Of a DNA stretch of 64,000 nt, positions 1-7,877 are shown one piece after another; within the stretch, counting starts at the first letter, position 1; each line of letters begins with the position of its first letter. The DNA is taken from NCBI RefSeq assembly GCF_015690355.1, contig NZ_JADPRT010000004.1, forward strand, positions 1 through 64,000. The letters are read 5' to 3'. The DNA is from Streptacidiphilus fuscans (lineage in GTDB: Bacteria; Actinomycetota; Actinomycetes; Streptomycetales; Streptomycetaceae). Under the pieces are notes generated by a model. The model worked only from the letters and a program-made list of their open reading frames with translations. It was not told the origin of the DNA and ran no database searches. The position numbers and the translations under genes were made by a program.

Positions 1-516
1 GATGTGCACGGGTCGGATGTGATGGCGACCTCGCTGGTGCTGGCGAAGGCCGTGGAGAAGACCGGGTTCGACCTGGTCGTGTGTGGCATGGCGTCCACGG
101 ACGGGACGATGGCGGTGTTGCCGGCGCTGCTGGCGGAGCGGCTGGGTGTGCCGCAGGTGACGCTGCTGTCCGAGGTCGCGGTGGCGGGTGGCACGGTGTC
201 GGGTCGTCGCGACGGCGACACGGCGACGGAGCTGGTCGAGGCGTCCCTCCCGGCCGTGGTCAGCGTGACGGACCAGTCGGGTGAGGCCCGGTACCCGTCG
301 TTCAAGGGCATCATGGCCGCGAAGAAGAAGCCGGTCGAGGAGCTGGACCTGGACGACCTCGGCGTCGACGCCGAGCACGTCGGCCTCGCCGGCGCCTGGA
401 CCGCCGTGGACTCCGCGACGGCGCGTCCGGCGCGCACGAAGGGGACGATCGTCAAGGACGAGGGCGAGGGCGGCAAGCAGCTCGCCGAGTACCTGGCGTC
501 GCAGAAGTTCATCTAG
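1..516 (+). CDS. etfB: Electron transfer flavoprotein beta subunit, 3' part
   Basis: This is the C-terminal 171 codons of the ETF beta subunit; the start lies before the window. EtfA/EtfB form a soluble FAD/AMP heterodimer that passes electrons from acyl-CoA and other dehydrogenases to the quinone pool. The visible part shows the beta-subunit core: an alternating segment ending in DLVVCGMASTDGT (about residues 26-38 of this fragment), then the PALLAERLGVPQVTLL stretch, and the ETF-type segment YPSFKGIMAAKKKPVEELDLDD. The frame is open from base 1. Together with etfA 60 bases downstream it forms the usual etfBA operon. Family assignment is firm; electron donors cannot be told from here. Confidence 0.93.
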   Translation, partial: DVHGSDVMATSLVLAKAVEKTGFDLVVCGMASTDGTMAVLPALLAERLGVPQVTLLSEVAVAGGTVSGRRDGDTATELVEASLPAVVSVTDQSGEARYPSFKGIMAAKKKPVEELDLDDLGVDAEHVGLAGAWTAVDSATARPARTKGTIVKDEGEGGKQLAEYLASQKFI

Positions 517-576
517 TCCGACTGCCTGGCAGTCCGGCTGTCACCCCTCTTCTTCTTCGTTCTGGAGCAATGAATC

Positions 577-1545
577 ATGGCTGAGATTCTGGTCCTGGTG
601 GACCATGTGGACGGTGCGGTGCGTAAGCCCGCGTTGGAGCTGCTGACCCTGGCCCGTCGGATCGGCACGCCGGTCGCGGTGGTGCTGGGCGCGGGCGACG
701 CCGCCGCCGCGGTGGCCGCGAAGGCGGGCGAGTACGGCGCGGAGCGCGTGATCACCGCCGACGCGAGCGAGTTCGCCGACTACCTGGTCGTGCCGAAGGT
801 CGACGCGCTCGCGCAGATCGCCGGATCCGTCAACCCGGCGGCGGTGCTGGTCACCTCCTCGGGCGAGGGCAAGGAGATCGCCGCGCGCCTGGCGCTGCGC
901 CTGGGCTCCGGCGTCATCACCGACGCCGTCGACCTCACCGCCGGCGAGCAGGGCCCCGTCGCGACCCAGTCCGCGTTCGCCGCCTCGTTCACCGTCCAGT
1001 CCCGTGTCTCGCACGGCACCCCGGTGATCACCGTCAAGCCGAACGCGACCGCCCCCGAGGCCGCCGCGGCCGCCGGCACGGTCGAGACCGTCACCGTCGC
1101 CTTCAGCGACGCGGCGACCGGCACCAAGGTCACCTCCCGCACCCCGCGCGTCTCCTCGGGCCGCCCGGAGCTGACCGAGGCCGCGATCGTGGTCTCCGGC
1201 GGACGCGGCGTGGGCGCGGCCGAGGGCTTCGGCGTCGTCGAGGCGCTGGCCGACTCCCTCGGCGCGGCCGTGGGCGCCTCCCGCGCCGCGGTCGACGCGG
1301 GCTGGTACCCGCACTCCAACCAGGTCGGCCAGACCGGCAAGCAGGTCTCCCCGCAGCTGTACATCGCCAACGGCATCTCCGGCGCCATCCAGCACCGCGC
1401 GGGCATGCAGACCTCCAAGACCATCGTCGCGGTCAACAAGGACCCCGAGGCCCCGATCTTCGAACTCGCCGACTACGGCGTCGTCGGCGACCTCTTCCAG
1501 GTCCTGCCCCAGCTCACCGACGAGATCAAGACCCGCAAGGGCTGA
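577..1545 (+). CDS. etfA: Electron transfer flavoprotein alpha subunit
   Basis: A 322-residue ETF alpha subunit, the FAD-binding partner of EtfB. The C-terminal FAD domain is clear: [14 protein letters not shown] near residue 205, then [22 protein letters not shown], and the family signature [16 protein letters not shown] near residue 268, followed by the [19 protein letters not shown] segment. Length is normal for the family. ATG at 577 has a GGAG at 563-566 as ribosome site. It is co-directional with etfB and followed directly by a strong hairpin terminator, so etfBA ends here. Confidence 0.95.
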   Translation: MAEILVLVDHVDGAVRKPALELLTLARRIGTPVAVVLGAGDAAAAVAAKAGEYGAERVITADASEFADYLVVPKVDALAQIAGSVNPAAVLVTSSGEGKEIAARLALRLGSGVITDAVDLTAGEQGPVATQSAFAASFTVQSRVSHGTPVITVKPNATAPEAAAAAGTVETVTVAFSDAATGTKVTSRTPRVSSGRPELTEAAIVVSGGRGVGAAEGFGVVEALADSLGAAVGASRAAVDAGWYPHSNQVGQTGKQVSPQLYIANGISGAIQHRAGMQTSKTIVAVNKDPEAPIFELADYGVVGDLFQVLPQLTDEIKTRKG

Positions 1546-1581
1546 TCTTCAACCGGTCTCCACGGTTGCTGAAACAAACGA

Positions 1582-1619
1582 ACGGCCCCCGCGTCACCAC
1601 CCGGTGAGGCGGGGGCCGT
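1582..1619 (+). terminator. Hairpin terminator after etfA
   Basis: ACGGCCCCCGC (1582-1592) pairs perfectly with GCGGGGGCCGT (1609-1619). Inside the loop TCACC (1594-1598) pairs with GGTGA (1603-1607), giving one long stacked hairpin. There is only a weak T tract, as is common in very GC-rich actinobacteria. It separates etfBA from the kinase/Nudix gene. Confidence 0.85.
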
Positions 1620-1662
1620 CGTACGATGCGGGCTGGTCAGCTGCCTCTCCGCTGGGGGACCT

Positions 1663-2811
1663 GTGATCGTCTGGCTCAACGGCGCGTTCGGCGCCGGCAA
1701 GTCCACGACCGTGCGCGAACTGCACCGTCTGCTGCCCGGATCGCACATCGTCGACCCCGAGGACGTCGGCGCGCTGCTGCGCCGCCTGCTGCCGCCGGAC
1801 GCGCGGAGCGCCCACACCGACTTCCAGGACCTGGTCGCCTGGCGACGCCTGGTGCCGGACACCCTGACCGCGCTCCGGGCGCAGCTCGGCGAGGACGTCC
1901 CGCTGCTGGTGCCCATGGCGCTGCACCGACAGGACTACCGCGACGAGATCTTCGGCGCGCTGGCCTCCTGCCGGATCGAGGTGCACCACGTCGTGCTCCA
2001 CGCCGAAGAAACGGTTCTGCGGAGCCGGATCGAGGCCGACCAGGACGACGCGCGTGCCCGGGGCTGGCGACTGGCCCACCTCGACGCCTACGCGGAGGCG
2101 CTGACCTGGCTGAGGCGCGACGCGTCGGTCGTGGACACCGCCGGACTGACGCCCGCTCAGGCCGCCGAGCAGGTCCTCGCCGTGCTCCGCGCGGGCGACG
2201 CGCGGGTGCCGATCGTGCAGGACCCGGTCGCGGTCGGGGACACGGTCGCCGCGGCGGTGCTGCTCTTCGACGAGGAGGACCGGGTGCTGCTGGTCGACCC
2301 GGTCTACAAGGCCGGATGGGAGTTCCCCGGCGGCGTCGTCGAGGTCGGCGAGGCGCCGACGGCCGCCGCCGTCCGGGAGGCGTTCGAGGAGCTTGGCCTG
2401 GAGCTGGCCGAGGAGAGCCTGCGCCTGCTCGCCGTCGACTGGGAACCGCACCGGGGCCCGAGATCCGGCGGCCTGCGACTGATGTTCGACGCGGGGCGGC
2501 TTGCCGCCGTCGACCGCGCCCGACTCACCCTTCCGGCCGCGGAGCTGCGTCAGTGGCGCTTCGTCAGCCCGGCGGACGCCTCCGACCACCTCGCGCCCAA
2601 CAAGCTCGCCCGGCTGCGCGGCGCGCTCGCCGCCCGGGAGTCGGGCGAGGTGCTCTACCTGGAGGCCGGGCGCGCGGCCGGGGACGGCAAGGCCGGAACC
2701 ACTGCGGCCGGGGGCAATACGGCCGGGGACCGGTGGGCAGCAGCCGACCGGGAGCGAGACCGGCCGGACGGGGTGGACGAGCCGCAAGGCGGGTTGAACC
2801 AGGCAGGATGA
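1663..2811 (+). CDS. P-loop kinase-like domain fused to a Nudix hydrolase
   Basis: A 382-residue two-domain protein. Residues 1-180 resemble small-molecule P-loop kinases of the TmrB type: Walker A GAFGAGKS at residues 7-14, the acidic HIVDPEDVGALLRRLL segment, and a LID-like arginine region (RSRIEADQDDARARGWR). Residues about 190-320 are a Nudix hydrolase; the Nudix box is complete at residues 224-246 (G-x5-E-x7-REAFEELGL), preceded by WEFPGG. The last 45 residues are Gly/Asp-rich and probably disordered. GTG at 1663 gives the P-loop at once. The next gene starts five bases after the stop, so the two are likely co-transcribed. Substrates are unknown: the kinase half may modify a drug or metabolite and the Nudix half may hydrolyse a nucleoside-diphosphate-linked compound (inference). 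Confidence 0.85.
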   Translation: MIVWLNGAFGAGKSTTVRELHRLLPGSHIVDPEDVGALLRRLLPPDARSAHTDFQDLVAWRRLVPDTLTALRAQLGEDVPLLVPMALHRQDYRDEIFGALASCRIEVHHVVLHAEETVLRSRIEADQDDARARGWRLAHLDAYAEALTWLRRDASVVDTAGLTPAQAAEQVLAVLRAGDARVPIVQDPVAVGDTVAAAVLLFDEEDRVLLVDPVYKAGWEFPGGVVEVGEAPTAAAVREAFEELGLELAEESLRLLAVDWEPHRGPRSGGLRLMFDAGRLAAVDRARLTLPAAELRQWRFVSPADASDHLAPNKLARLRGALAARESGEVLYLEAGRAAGDGKAGTTAAGGNTAGDRWAAADRERDRPDGVDEPQGGLNQAG

Positions 2812-2815
2812 TCCT

Positions 2816-3697
2816 GTGCCGTTCACCTTCAGCCATCCCGCCGCCGTCCTCCCGCTGCTGCGCGCCGCCCGGCCGCAGGGGCCGTTGATCGCCTCCGGGT
2901 TGGTCGCGGGCTCGCTCGCCCCCGACGTCCCGTACTTCGTCGACAGCCTGCTGCCCGGCGCGTACGCGGTGGGGAGACTGACGCACCGTGCGTGGGCGGT
3001 GCCCACGCTGAACGTGGCGATCGCCGCCGGGGTCGCGGCGGTCTGGTACGGGCTCGGACCGCGCCTCGGACCCGGGGTGGAACGCGGACTGGAACAGGGA
3101 CTGGGACACGGCCTCGGGCGCGAGCCCGCAGGGCGGATCGCGGAGCCGTGTGCCGCCGACTGGGCGCAGGACGCGGCCTGGTTCGCCGCCTCGGCGGCGG
3201 TGGGCGCGTTCACCCATGTGGCCTGGGACGAGTTCACCCATCACGGGCGCTTCGGGGAGCGGCACATCCCGGCGCTCGGCCACCGGATCGGCGGCCGGAT
3301 GCCCGTCTACCAAGCGCTGCAGTGGGCCTCGTCGATGGCGGGCCTGGCCGTGCTCGGCCGTGCCGCGAGCCGCACGCCGCGGGCGCGGGACGTGGTCCGC
3401 GAGGTGGCGTCCGCGGTGTCCCCGGCGGCGACGGCGCTGGTCGGCGCGGCCACGGTGGTCGGCGCGGTGCACCGTGCGCGCCGGGACCGCGCCCGTCGGC
3501 CGGAGCCGTTCAGCGGGAACGACCTGGTCGCGTCGGTCAGCTTCGGCGGTGGCGCGGGTGCGGCCGTGGGGGCCGTGGCCGCCGCGGCGGTCGGCTCCGG
3601 ACTGCGTGCGCTCGCTCCGCGCTCTCTCGCCTCCGCCCACCCGCGTCTGCTCACCGGCGGCTCACCGGGCACGCGCCGGGTGGGGACGCGCAAGTAA
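2816..3697 (+). CDS. DUF4184-type membrane protein
   Basis: 293 residues beginning MPFTFSHPAAVLPLLR, the hallmark of the DUF4184 family (predicted membrane hydrolase-like proteins of unknown function). A histidine- and acid-rich cluster, FTHVAWDEFTHHG at about residues 139-151, could bind metal. Several hydrophobic stretches (residues 15-45, 60-80, 165-185, 230-265) suggest membrane segments. GTG at 2816 follows the upstream stop by four bases, so it is probably translationally coupled to the kinase/Nudix gene. Its stop codon overlaps the -10 box of the next gene. Family is recognised; function is not known. Confidence 0.8.
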   Translation: MPFTFSHPAAVLPLLRAARPQGPLIASGLVAGSLAPDVPYFVDSLLPGAYAVGRLTHRAWAVPTLNVAIAAGVAAVWYGLGPRLGPGVERGLEQGLGHGLGREPAGRIAEPCAADWAQDAAWFAASAAVGAFTHVAWDEFTHHGRFGERHIPALGHRIGGRMPVYQALQWASSMAGLAVLGRAASRTPRARDVVREVASAVSPAATALVGAATVVGAVHRARRDRARRPEPFSGNDLVASVSFGGGAGAAVGAVAAAAVGSGLRALAPRSLASAHPRLLTGGSPGTRRVGTRK

Positions 3698-3700
3698 TAT
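3695..3700 (+). promoter_or_regulatory. -10 box for a leaderless flavoprotein transcript
   Basis: TAATAT at 3695-3700 overlaps the TAA stop of the DUF4184 gene. The GTG start of the next gene lies eight bases further at 3709, with no ribosome site between, which fits transcription starting at or next to the start codon. Confidence 0.5.
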
Positions 3701-3708
3701 GACCGATC

Positions 3709-5067
3709 GTGAGCGAGAACCAGGGCCTCGGCGCCGATGAGAACGTCGAGAACGACGAGAATCTGACCACCGGAGCGACCGAGCTGCTCGACGGCGGTGA
3801 TCCAGCCCTCTCAGTCCTCCCAGCCATGGAGGTCGAGGCGGTCACCGACGCCGTGGGCGTCGCGGACGCTCTGGAGGCGCTCGCCGACGACCTGGGCGGT
3901 GTCTGGGACGTCGTCGTGGTCGGCGCGGGCCCGGCCGGCTCGTCCGCCGCGTACGGCGCGGCCGAGGCCGGGGCGACCCGGGTGCTGCTGCTCGACAAGG
4001 CCGCTCCGCCCCGCTACAAGACCTGCGGCGGCGGCATCATCGGCCCCTCGCGCGACGCGCTTCCGCCCGGCTTCACCCTCCCGCTCAAGGACCGCGTCCA
4101 CGCGATCACGTTCACGCTCGGTGGCCGCTACGAGCGCACCCGACGCTCCAAGCGGATGCTCTTCGGGCTGATCAACCGCGACGAGTTCGACCACGGCCTG
4201 GTCCAGGCCGCCGAGAAGGCGGGCGCGACGCTGGTCACCGGGGTCACCGTCACCGGCGTCACCCAGCCCGAGGAGGGCGAGGCAGGCCTCGCCCTGGTCG
4301 CGCTCCAGGACGGACGGACCGTCAAGGCCCGTGCCGTGGTGGGCGCGGACGGCAGCGCGGGCCGGGTCGGCGCTCACGTCGGCGTCGTCTTCGACCAGGT
4401 CGACCTGGGCCTGGAGGCCGAGATCCCGGTCCCGGCGGACGTCGCGGCGCAGTGGCGCGGCCGGGTGCTGCTGGACTGGGGGCCCCTGCCCGGCTCGTAC
4501 GGCTGGGTCTTCCCCAAGGGCGACAGCCTGACGGTCGGCGTCATCGCGGCCCGGGGCAAGGGCGCGGAGACCCGCGCCTACCTCAAGTCCTTCATCGACC
4601 AGTTGGACCTCGCCCGGTTCACCCCGAGCGTCGAGTCGGGCCACCTGACCCGCTGCCGCTCCGACGAGTCGCCGCTCGTGCGCGGGCGCGTCCTGGTCGC
4701 CGGTGACGCGGCGGGCCTGCTGGAGCCGTGGACCCGCGAGGGAATCTCCTACGCGCTCCGCTCCGGCCGTCTGGCCGGCAAGTGGGCGGCGAAGCTCGCG
4801 GGCGCGACGAACGGGGTCGAGGTCCGCCGCGAGGGTCTGGGCTACACCTTCGACATCCGCGCGGACCTGGGCCAGGAGATGCGCGTCGGCCGTCGCATGC
4901 TGTCGGCTTTCGAGCGCCGCCCGCAGGCCTTCCACGCCGCCGTCCTCACCTTCCGCCCGGCCTGGCGCGCCTTCGCCCGGGTCACCCAGGGCCACACCAC
5001 CTTCGCCCGCCTCACCCGCGAGCTCGGTGTCTCCCGGCGCACCATCGACTTCCTGACGCGGAGGTAG
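3709..5067 (+). CDS. Geranylgeranyl-reductase-family FAD oxidoreductase
   Basis: A 452-residue flavoprotein of the geranylgeranyl reductase/digeranylglycerophospholipid reductase family. FAD binding is shown by VGAGPAGSSAAYGA (GAGPAG at residues 72-77), the Glu/Asp-ending strand RVLLLDKAAPPRYKTCGGG, and the second FAD motif VLVAGDAAGLLEPWTREGISYAL near residue 330. The family reduces isoprenoid double bonds of menaquinone side chains, lipids or chlorophyll precursors; the substrate here is unknown, and menaquinone is a reasonable guess in an actinobacterium. The first 65 residues are acidic, low-complexity and probably disordered. GTG at 3709 is chosen because of the TAATAT box; a start nearer residue 45 is possible. 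Confidence 0.85.
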   Translation: MSENQGLGADENVENDENLTTGATELLDGGDPALSVLPAMEVEAVTDAVGVADALEALADDLGGVWDVVVVGAGPAGSSAAYGAAEAGATRVLLLDKAAPPRYKTCGGGIIGPSRDALPPGFTLPLKDRVHAITFTLGGRYERTRRSKRMLFGLINRDEFDHGLVQAAEKAGATLVTGVTVTGVTQPEEGEAGLALVALQDGRTVKARAVVGADGSAGRVGAHVGVVFDQVDLGLEAEIPVPADVAAQWRGRVLLDWGPLPGSYGWVFPKGDSLTVGVIAARGKGAETRAYLKSFIDQLDLARFTPSVESGHLTRCRSDESPLVRGRVLVAGDAAGLLEPWTREGISYALRSGRLAGKWAAKLAGATNGVEVRREGLGYTFDIRADLGQEMRVGRRMLSAFERRPQAFHAAVLTFRPAWRAFARVTQGHTTFARLTRELGVSRRTIDFLTRR

Positions 5068-5188
5068 TCAGCCAGACGTAGCCGGAGGCAGGCAGGTCGC
5101 GGGCGCTTGGACGTACTGCACGGGGAGTACGTCCCGGCACCTCAGCGAGGTGACGCACCGGCCCGGTGTTCTGGCCTACGGTGCACGT

Positions 5189-6466
5189 ATGAGATCCGGT
5201 TGGCGCGAGAGGGCTGATCCCGGCACGCCCGACGACGGGTCGCAGTGGGCCGGTGGACCCGGGTGGGCCGGGTGGCCCGCGTGGCGTGGCAGGCGCGACC
5301 GCGGCGCGCGGCCGGTCGTCGCCCTCGCGCTGGTCGTCGCGTTCATCCAGGAGTTCGGCACCCGCGCCGTGGCCGGGCACCAGCACGGCGGGAACTGGCA
5401 TGCGGGCCTGCCGCCGCTGGCCACCGTGCTGCTGCTGGCCGGGCCTGCGCTGCTCCTGCTGCGGCGGCGTTGGCCGTTGCAGGTCTGCGCCGGGACGGCG
5501 GCGGTGGCCGGGCTGTACCTGCTGCTCGGCTACCCGTACGGGCCGATCGTGCTCAGCGTCGCCGTCGGCTACGTCAGCGCCGTGCTGGCCGGGCGGCGCC
5601 GGGCTGCGTGGATCAGTCTGGGCGCGCTCTACCTCGCCCACGTCGTCGTCAGCGCCGCGACCGGATCGCTGCGCTGGCCGGTCGAGCTCGGCGTGCTCGC
5701 CTGGCTCCTGGTGCTGGTCGCCGGGGCGGAGCTGATGCGCACCCGGATCGAGCAACGCCAGCACTGGCGCGCGGCCCGCGCCGAACGGGAGGCGCGGATC
5801 GCCGACGAGCAGCGCCTCGGCATCGCCCGCGAGCTGCACGACGTGCTCGCGCACAGCATCTCGCTGATCAACGTCCAGGCCGGGGTGGCGCTGGAGCTGA
5901 TCGACGACGACCCGGAGCAGGCCCGCACCGCGCTGACCACGATCCGGGACACCAGTAAGCAGGCGCTCGGCGAGGTACGCCAGGTCCTCGGCACGCTCCG
6001 CGCAGGCGGGCCCGCCGACCGCAGCCCCGCGCCGGACCTGGCCCGCCTGGACGAGCTGGTCCGGCAAGCGGGCGTGGCCGGCCTGACGGTCACCGTCACC
6101 CGCACCGGGCTGCGCCGCCCGCTGCCCGCCGGGATCGAGCTGGCGGCGTTCCGGATCGTCCAGGAGGCGCTGACGAACGTCATCCGCCACTCCTCCGCGC
6201 GGACGGCGGCCGTGGCGCTGGACGACACCTCGGAGCGCCTCACGGTCACTGTCCACGACCCCGGCCCCACCTCCGCCGCCGGGGGCGCCCGCGCGGGCGG
6301 CAGCGGCAGCGGGCTGGCGGGCATGCGCGAACGCGTCGGCGCGCTGGGCGGCAGCGTCGAGGCAGGCCCGGCACCCGACGGCGGCTTCACCGTCCGCGCC
6401 GAGCTGCCGCTCGCGAACGGCGGGAGCGGCGCGAACGGCGCGAACGGATGGACGGCGCACCGATGA
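5189..6466 (+). CDS. Sensor histidine kinase, NarL/DesK (HisKA_3) type
   Basis: A 425-residue membrane kinase. Hydrophobic segments at about 42-55, 74-92, 98-113, 118-135, 139-158 and 164-182 form a membrane sensor domain without a large extracellular loop. The HisKA_3 dimerisation domain follows, with the phosphoacceptor His217 in RELHDVLAH, then the ATPase domain with the N-box EALTNVIRHS and the G-box GSGLAGMRERVGALGG. ATG 5189 is preferred over GTG 5150 because TACGGT (5177-5182) lies six bases upstream, as expected for a leaderless transcript. The stop overlaps or adjoins the response regulator gene, making this a cognate pair. The signal sensed cannot be read from the sequence. Confidence 0.9.
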   Translation: MRSGWRERADPGTPDDGSQWAGGPGWAGWPAWRGRRDRGARPVVALALVVAFIQEFGTRAVAGHQHGGNWHAGLPPLATVLLLAGPALLLLRRRWPLQVCAGTAAVAGLYLLLGYPYGPIVLSVAVGYVSAVLAGRRRAAWISLGALYLAHVVVSAATGSLRWPVELGVLAWLLVLVAGAELMRTRIEQRQHWRAARAEREARIADEQRLGIARELHDVLAHSISLINVQAGVALELIDDDPEQARTALTTIRDTSKQALGEVRQVLGTLRAGGPADRSPAPDLARLDELVRQAGVAGLTVTVTRTGLRRPLPAGIELAAFRIVQEALTNVIRHSSARTAAVALDDTSERLTVTVHDPGPTSAAGGARAGGSGSGLAGMRERVGALGGSVEAGPAPDGGFTVRAELPLANGGSGANGANGWTAHR

Positions 6467-6489
6467 CGCACCCTCACCCTGGAGACGAC

Positions 6490-7155
6490 ATGATCCGCGT
6501 GCTGCTCGCCGACGACCAGCAGTTGGTCCGGGCCGGTTTCAAGGCGCTGCTCGACGCCCAGTCCGACATCACCGTCGTCGCGGAGGCCGACGACGGCGTC
6601 GAGGCCGTCGAACACGCCCAGGCGCTGGTGCCGGACGTGGTGCTGATGGACATCCGCATGCCGCGGCTGGACGGCCTCGCGGCGACCCGTCAGATCTGCT
6701 CGGACCCGAAGCTGAGCGACGTCAAGGTGGTGGTGCTGACCACCTTCGAGATGGACGAGTACGTCTTCGAGGCGCTGCGCTCGGGCGCGGCGGGCTTCCT
6801 GGTCAAGGACACCGAACCGGCCGAACTCGTCCGCGCCGTCCGCGCCGCCCACGCGGGCGACGGCCTGCTCTCACCGGGCGTCACCCGCCGCCTGATCGCC
6901 GAGTTCGCCGCTCGCTCCAAGGAACCCGACCAGCCCGCCACCCTCTCCCGCCTCACCGACCGCGAACGCGAGGTCCTGGCGTTGGTCGGCCTCGGCCTCA
7001 CCAACGAGGAGATCGCGGGCCGACTGGTCGTCAGCCCACTGACGGCGAAGACCCACGTCAGCCGCACCATGGTCAAGCTCGGCGCCCGCGACCGCGCCCA
7101 ACTCGTCGTCCTGGCCTACGAATCCGGCCTGGTCCGACCCGGTTGGCTGGGCTAG
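6490..7155 (+). CDS. NarL/FixJ-family response regulator
   Basis: A 221-residue DNA-binding response regulator, partner of the kinase just upstream. The receiver domain (1-120) has the acidic pair DD at 8-9, the phosphoacceptor Asp54 in VLMDIRMPR, Thr in VVLTTFEMDEYVF and Lys in FLVKDTEP. A LuxR-type helix-turn-helix follows (LTDREREVLALVGLGLTNEEIAGRLVVSPLTAKTH region, residues 150-185). ATG 6490 has GGAG at 6481-6484. ATG 6463, which overlaps the kinase stop as ATGA, is an alternative that adds nine residues. Confidence 0.9.
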   Translation: MIRVLLADDQQLVRAGFKALLDAQSDITVVAEADDGVEAVEHAQALVPDVVLMDIRMPRLDGLAATRQICSDPKLSDVKVVVLTTFEMDEYVFEALRSGAAGFLVKDTEPAELVRAVRAAHAGDGLLSPGVTRRLIAEFAARSKEPDQPATLSRLTDREREVLALVGLGLTNEEIAGRLVVSPLTAKTHVSRTMVKLGARDRAQLVVLAYESGLVRPGWLG

Positions 7156-7184
7156 GCGACGGCTACCGCTGTCCCGTCGCCTTC
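7155..7184 (+). terminator. Terminator-like hairpin after the two-component operon
   Basis: GGCGACGG (7155-7162, its first base being the last base of the stop codon) pairs with CCGTCGCC (7174-7181), with an 11-base loop, followed by TTCCTC. It sits between convergent genes. Confidence 0.6.
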
Positions 7185-7212
7185 CTCGGGCCTCTGACAG
7201 GCAGCTCGGCAG

Positions 7213-7803
7213 TCAGCGCTGATGCGCCGCCAACGCCTCCCGCTCGCGGTAGTAGCGCTCCAGCAGCAGTGGCAACTCCCGTCGTACGAAGCTGAAGAAG
7301 TGCAGCGACTCGCCGAGGCGGGCGGCGGCCGGGGAGTCCGGGCCGAGCATGTGGATGCCCTCGGTGAGGGAGGTCTCCCAGCGGGAGAGCATCGCGTCGC
7401 GCTTGAGGAGGGCGTCACGCCAGACGTCGTCGAAGACGCGGTAGCGGTCGCGGCGGGAGCCGGGCTCCCGTTCGCGGCCGACGAGTTGGACGGTCGAGAG
7501 GTAGCGGACCGCGCCGGAGACGGCGGCCGGGCTGATCCGGAGCAGGGACGCCAGCTCCGCGGAGGTCAGGCGGCCGGCGGGGGAGGTGATCAGGGCGACG
7601 AAGACGCGGGCCGGCATTCGCGGGAAGCCAGTGTCGGTGAGGACGTCGGCGAAGCGCTCGATGTAGGCGCGCAGCTCTTCCTGATCGGCTACGTCGGCCG
7701 CTTGGTCGGCTACCTGATCAGCCGCCTGGCCGGCTGCTTGGCTGGCCGCCGGTTCGGGTGTCTGGGGATCGGCCGATGCCTGATCCGTCCGCTTCGTCGC
7801 CAT
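7213..7803 (-). CDS. MarR/GbsR-type transcriptional regulator
   Basis: A 196-residue regulator with a winged helix: FPRMPARVFVALITSP (about residues 62-77), RLTSAELASLLRISPAAVSGAVRYLSTVQLVGRERE (recognition region), then a wing GSRRDRYRVF and an alpha-helical C-terminal domain. This is the arrangement of GbsR-like MarR relatives. The first 45 residues are Ala/Gln/Asp repeats, probably disordered. ATG at 7803 is chosen; the frame is open to 7896 but that part overlaps the palindrome and the divergent start. TAGGGT, read on this strand seven bases before ATG, suggests a leaderless transcript. It is divergent from the ABC exporter it most likely represses. Confidence 0.85.
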   Translation of the reverse strand: MATKRTDQASADPQTPEPAASQAAGQAADQVADQAADVADQEELRAYIERFADVLTDTGFPRMPARVFVALITSPAGRLTSAELASLLRISPAAVSGAVRYLSTVQLVGREREPGSRRDRYRVFDDVWRDALLKRDAMLSRWETSLTEGIHMLGPDSPAAARLGESLHFFSFVRRELPLLLERYYREREALAAHQR

Positions 7804-7842
7804 GGGGTTCACCCTATCCCGCACATCACCGAGTTCAGAAGA

Positions 7843-7871
7843 TTCACGAATTCGTGAAATCAGTGTAGCGT
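7843..7871. promoter_or_regulatory. Divergent promoter/operator with a perfect 16-bp palindrome
   Basis: TTCACGAATTCGTGAA (7843-7858) is a perfect palindrome in the short gap between the MarR-like gene and the exporter operon. For the exporter, TTCACG (7843-7848) can act as -35 and TAGCGT (7866-7871) as -10, 17 bases apart, with the GTG start six bases later. The palindrome would therefore cover the -35 box. It is the obvious candidate binding site for the adjacent regulator. Confidence 0.75.
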
Positions 7872-7877
7872 CGAACC

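Noticed and set aside
541-1395. Long open frame on the minus strand opposite etfA
   Set aside because: It is an arginine-, glycine- and aspartate-rich shadow of the etfA frame, typical of GC-rich DNA, with no family features.
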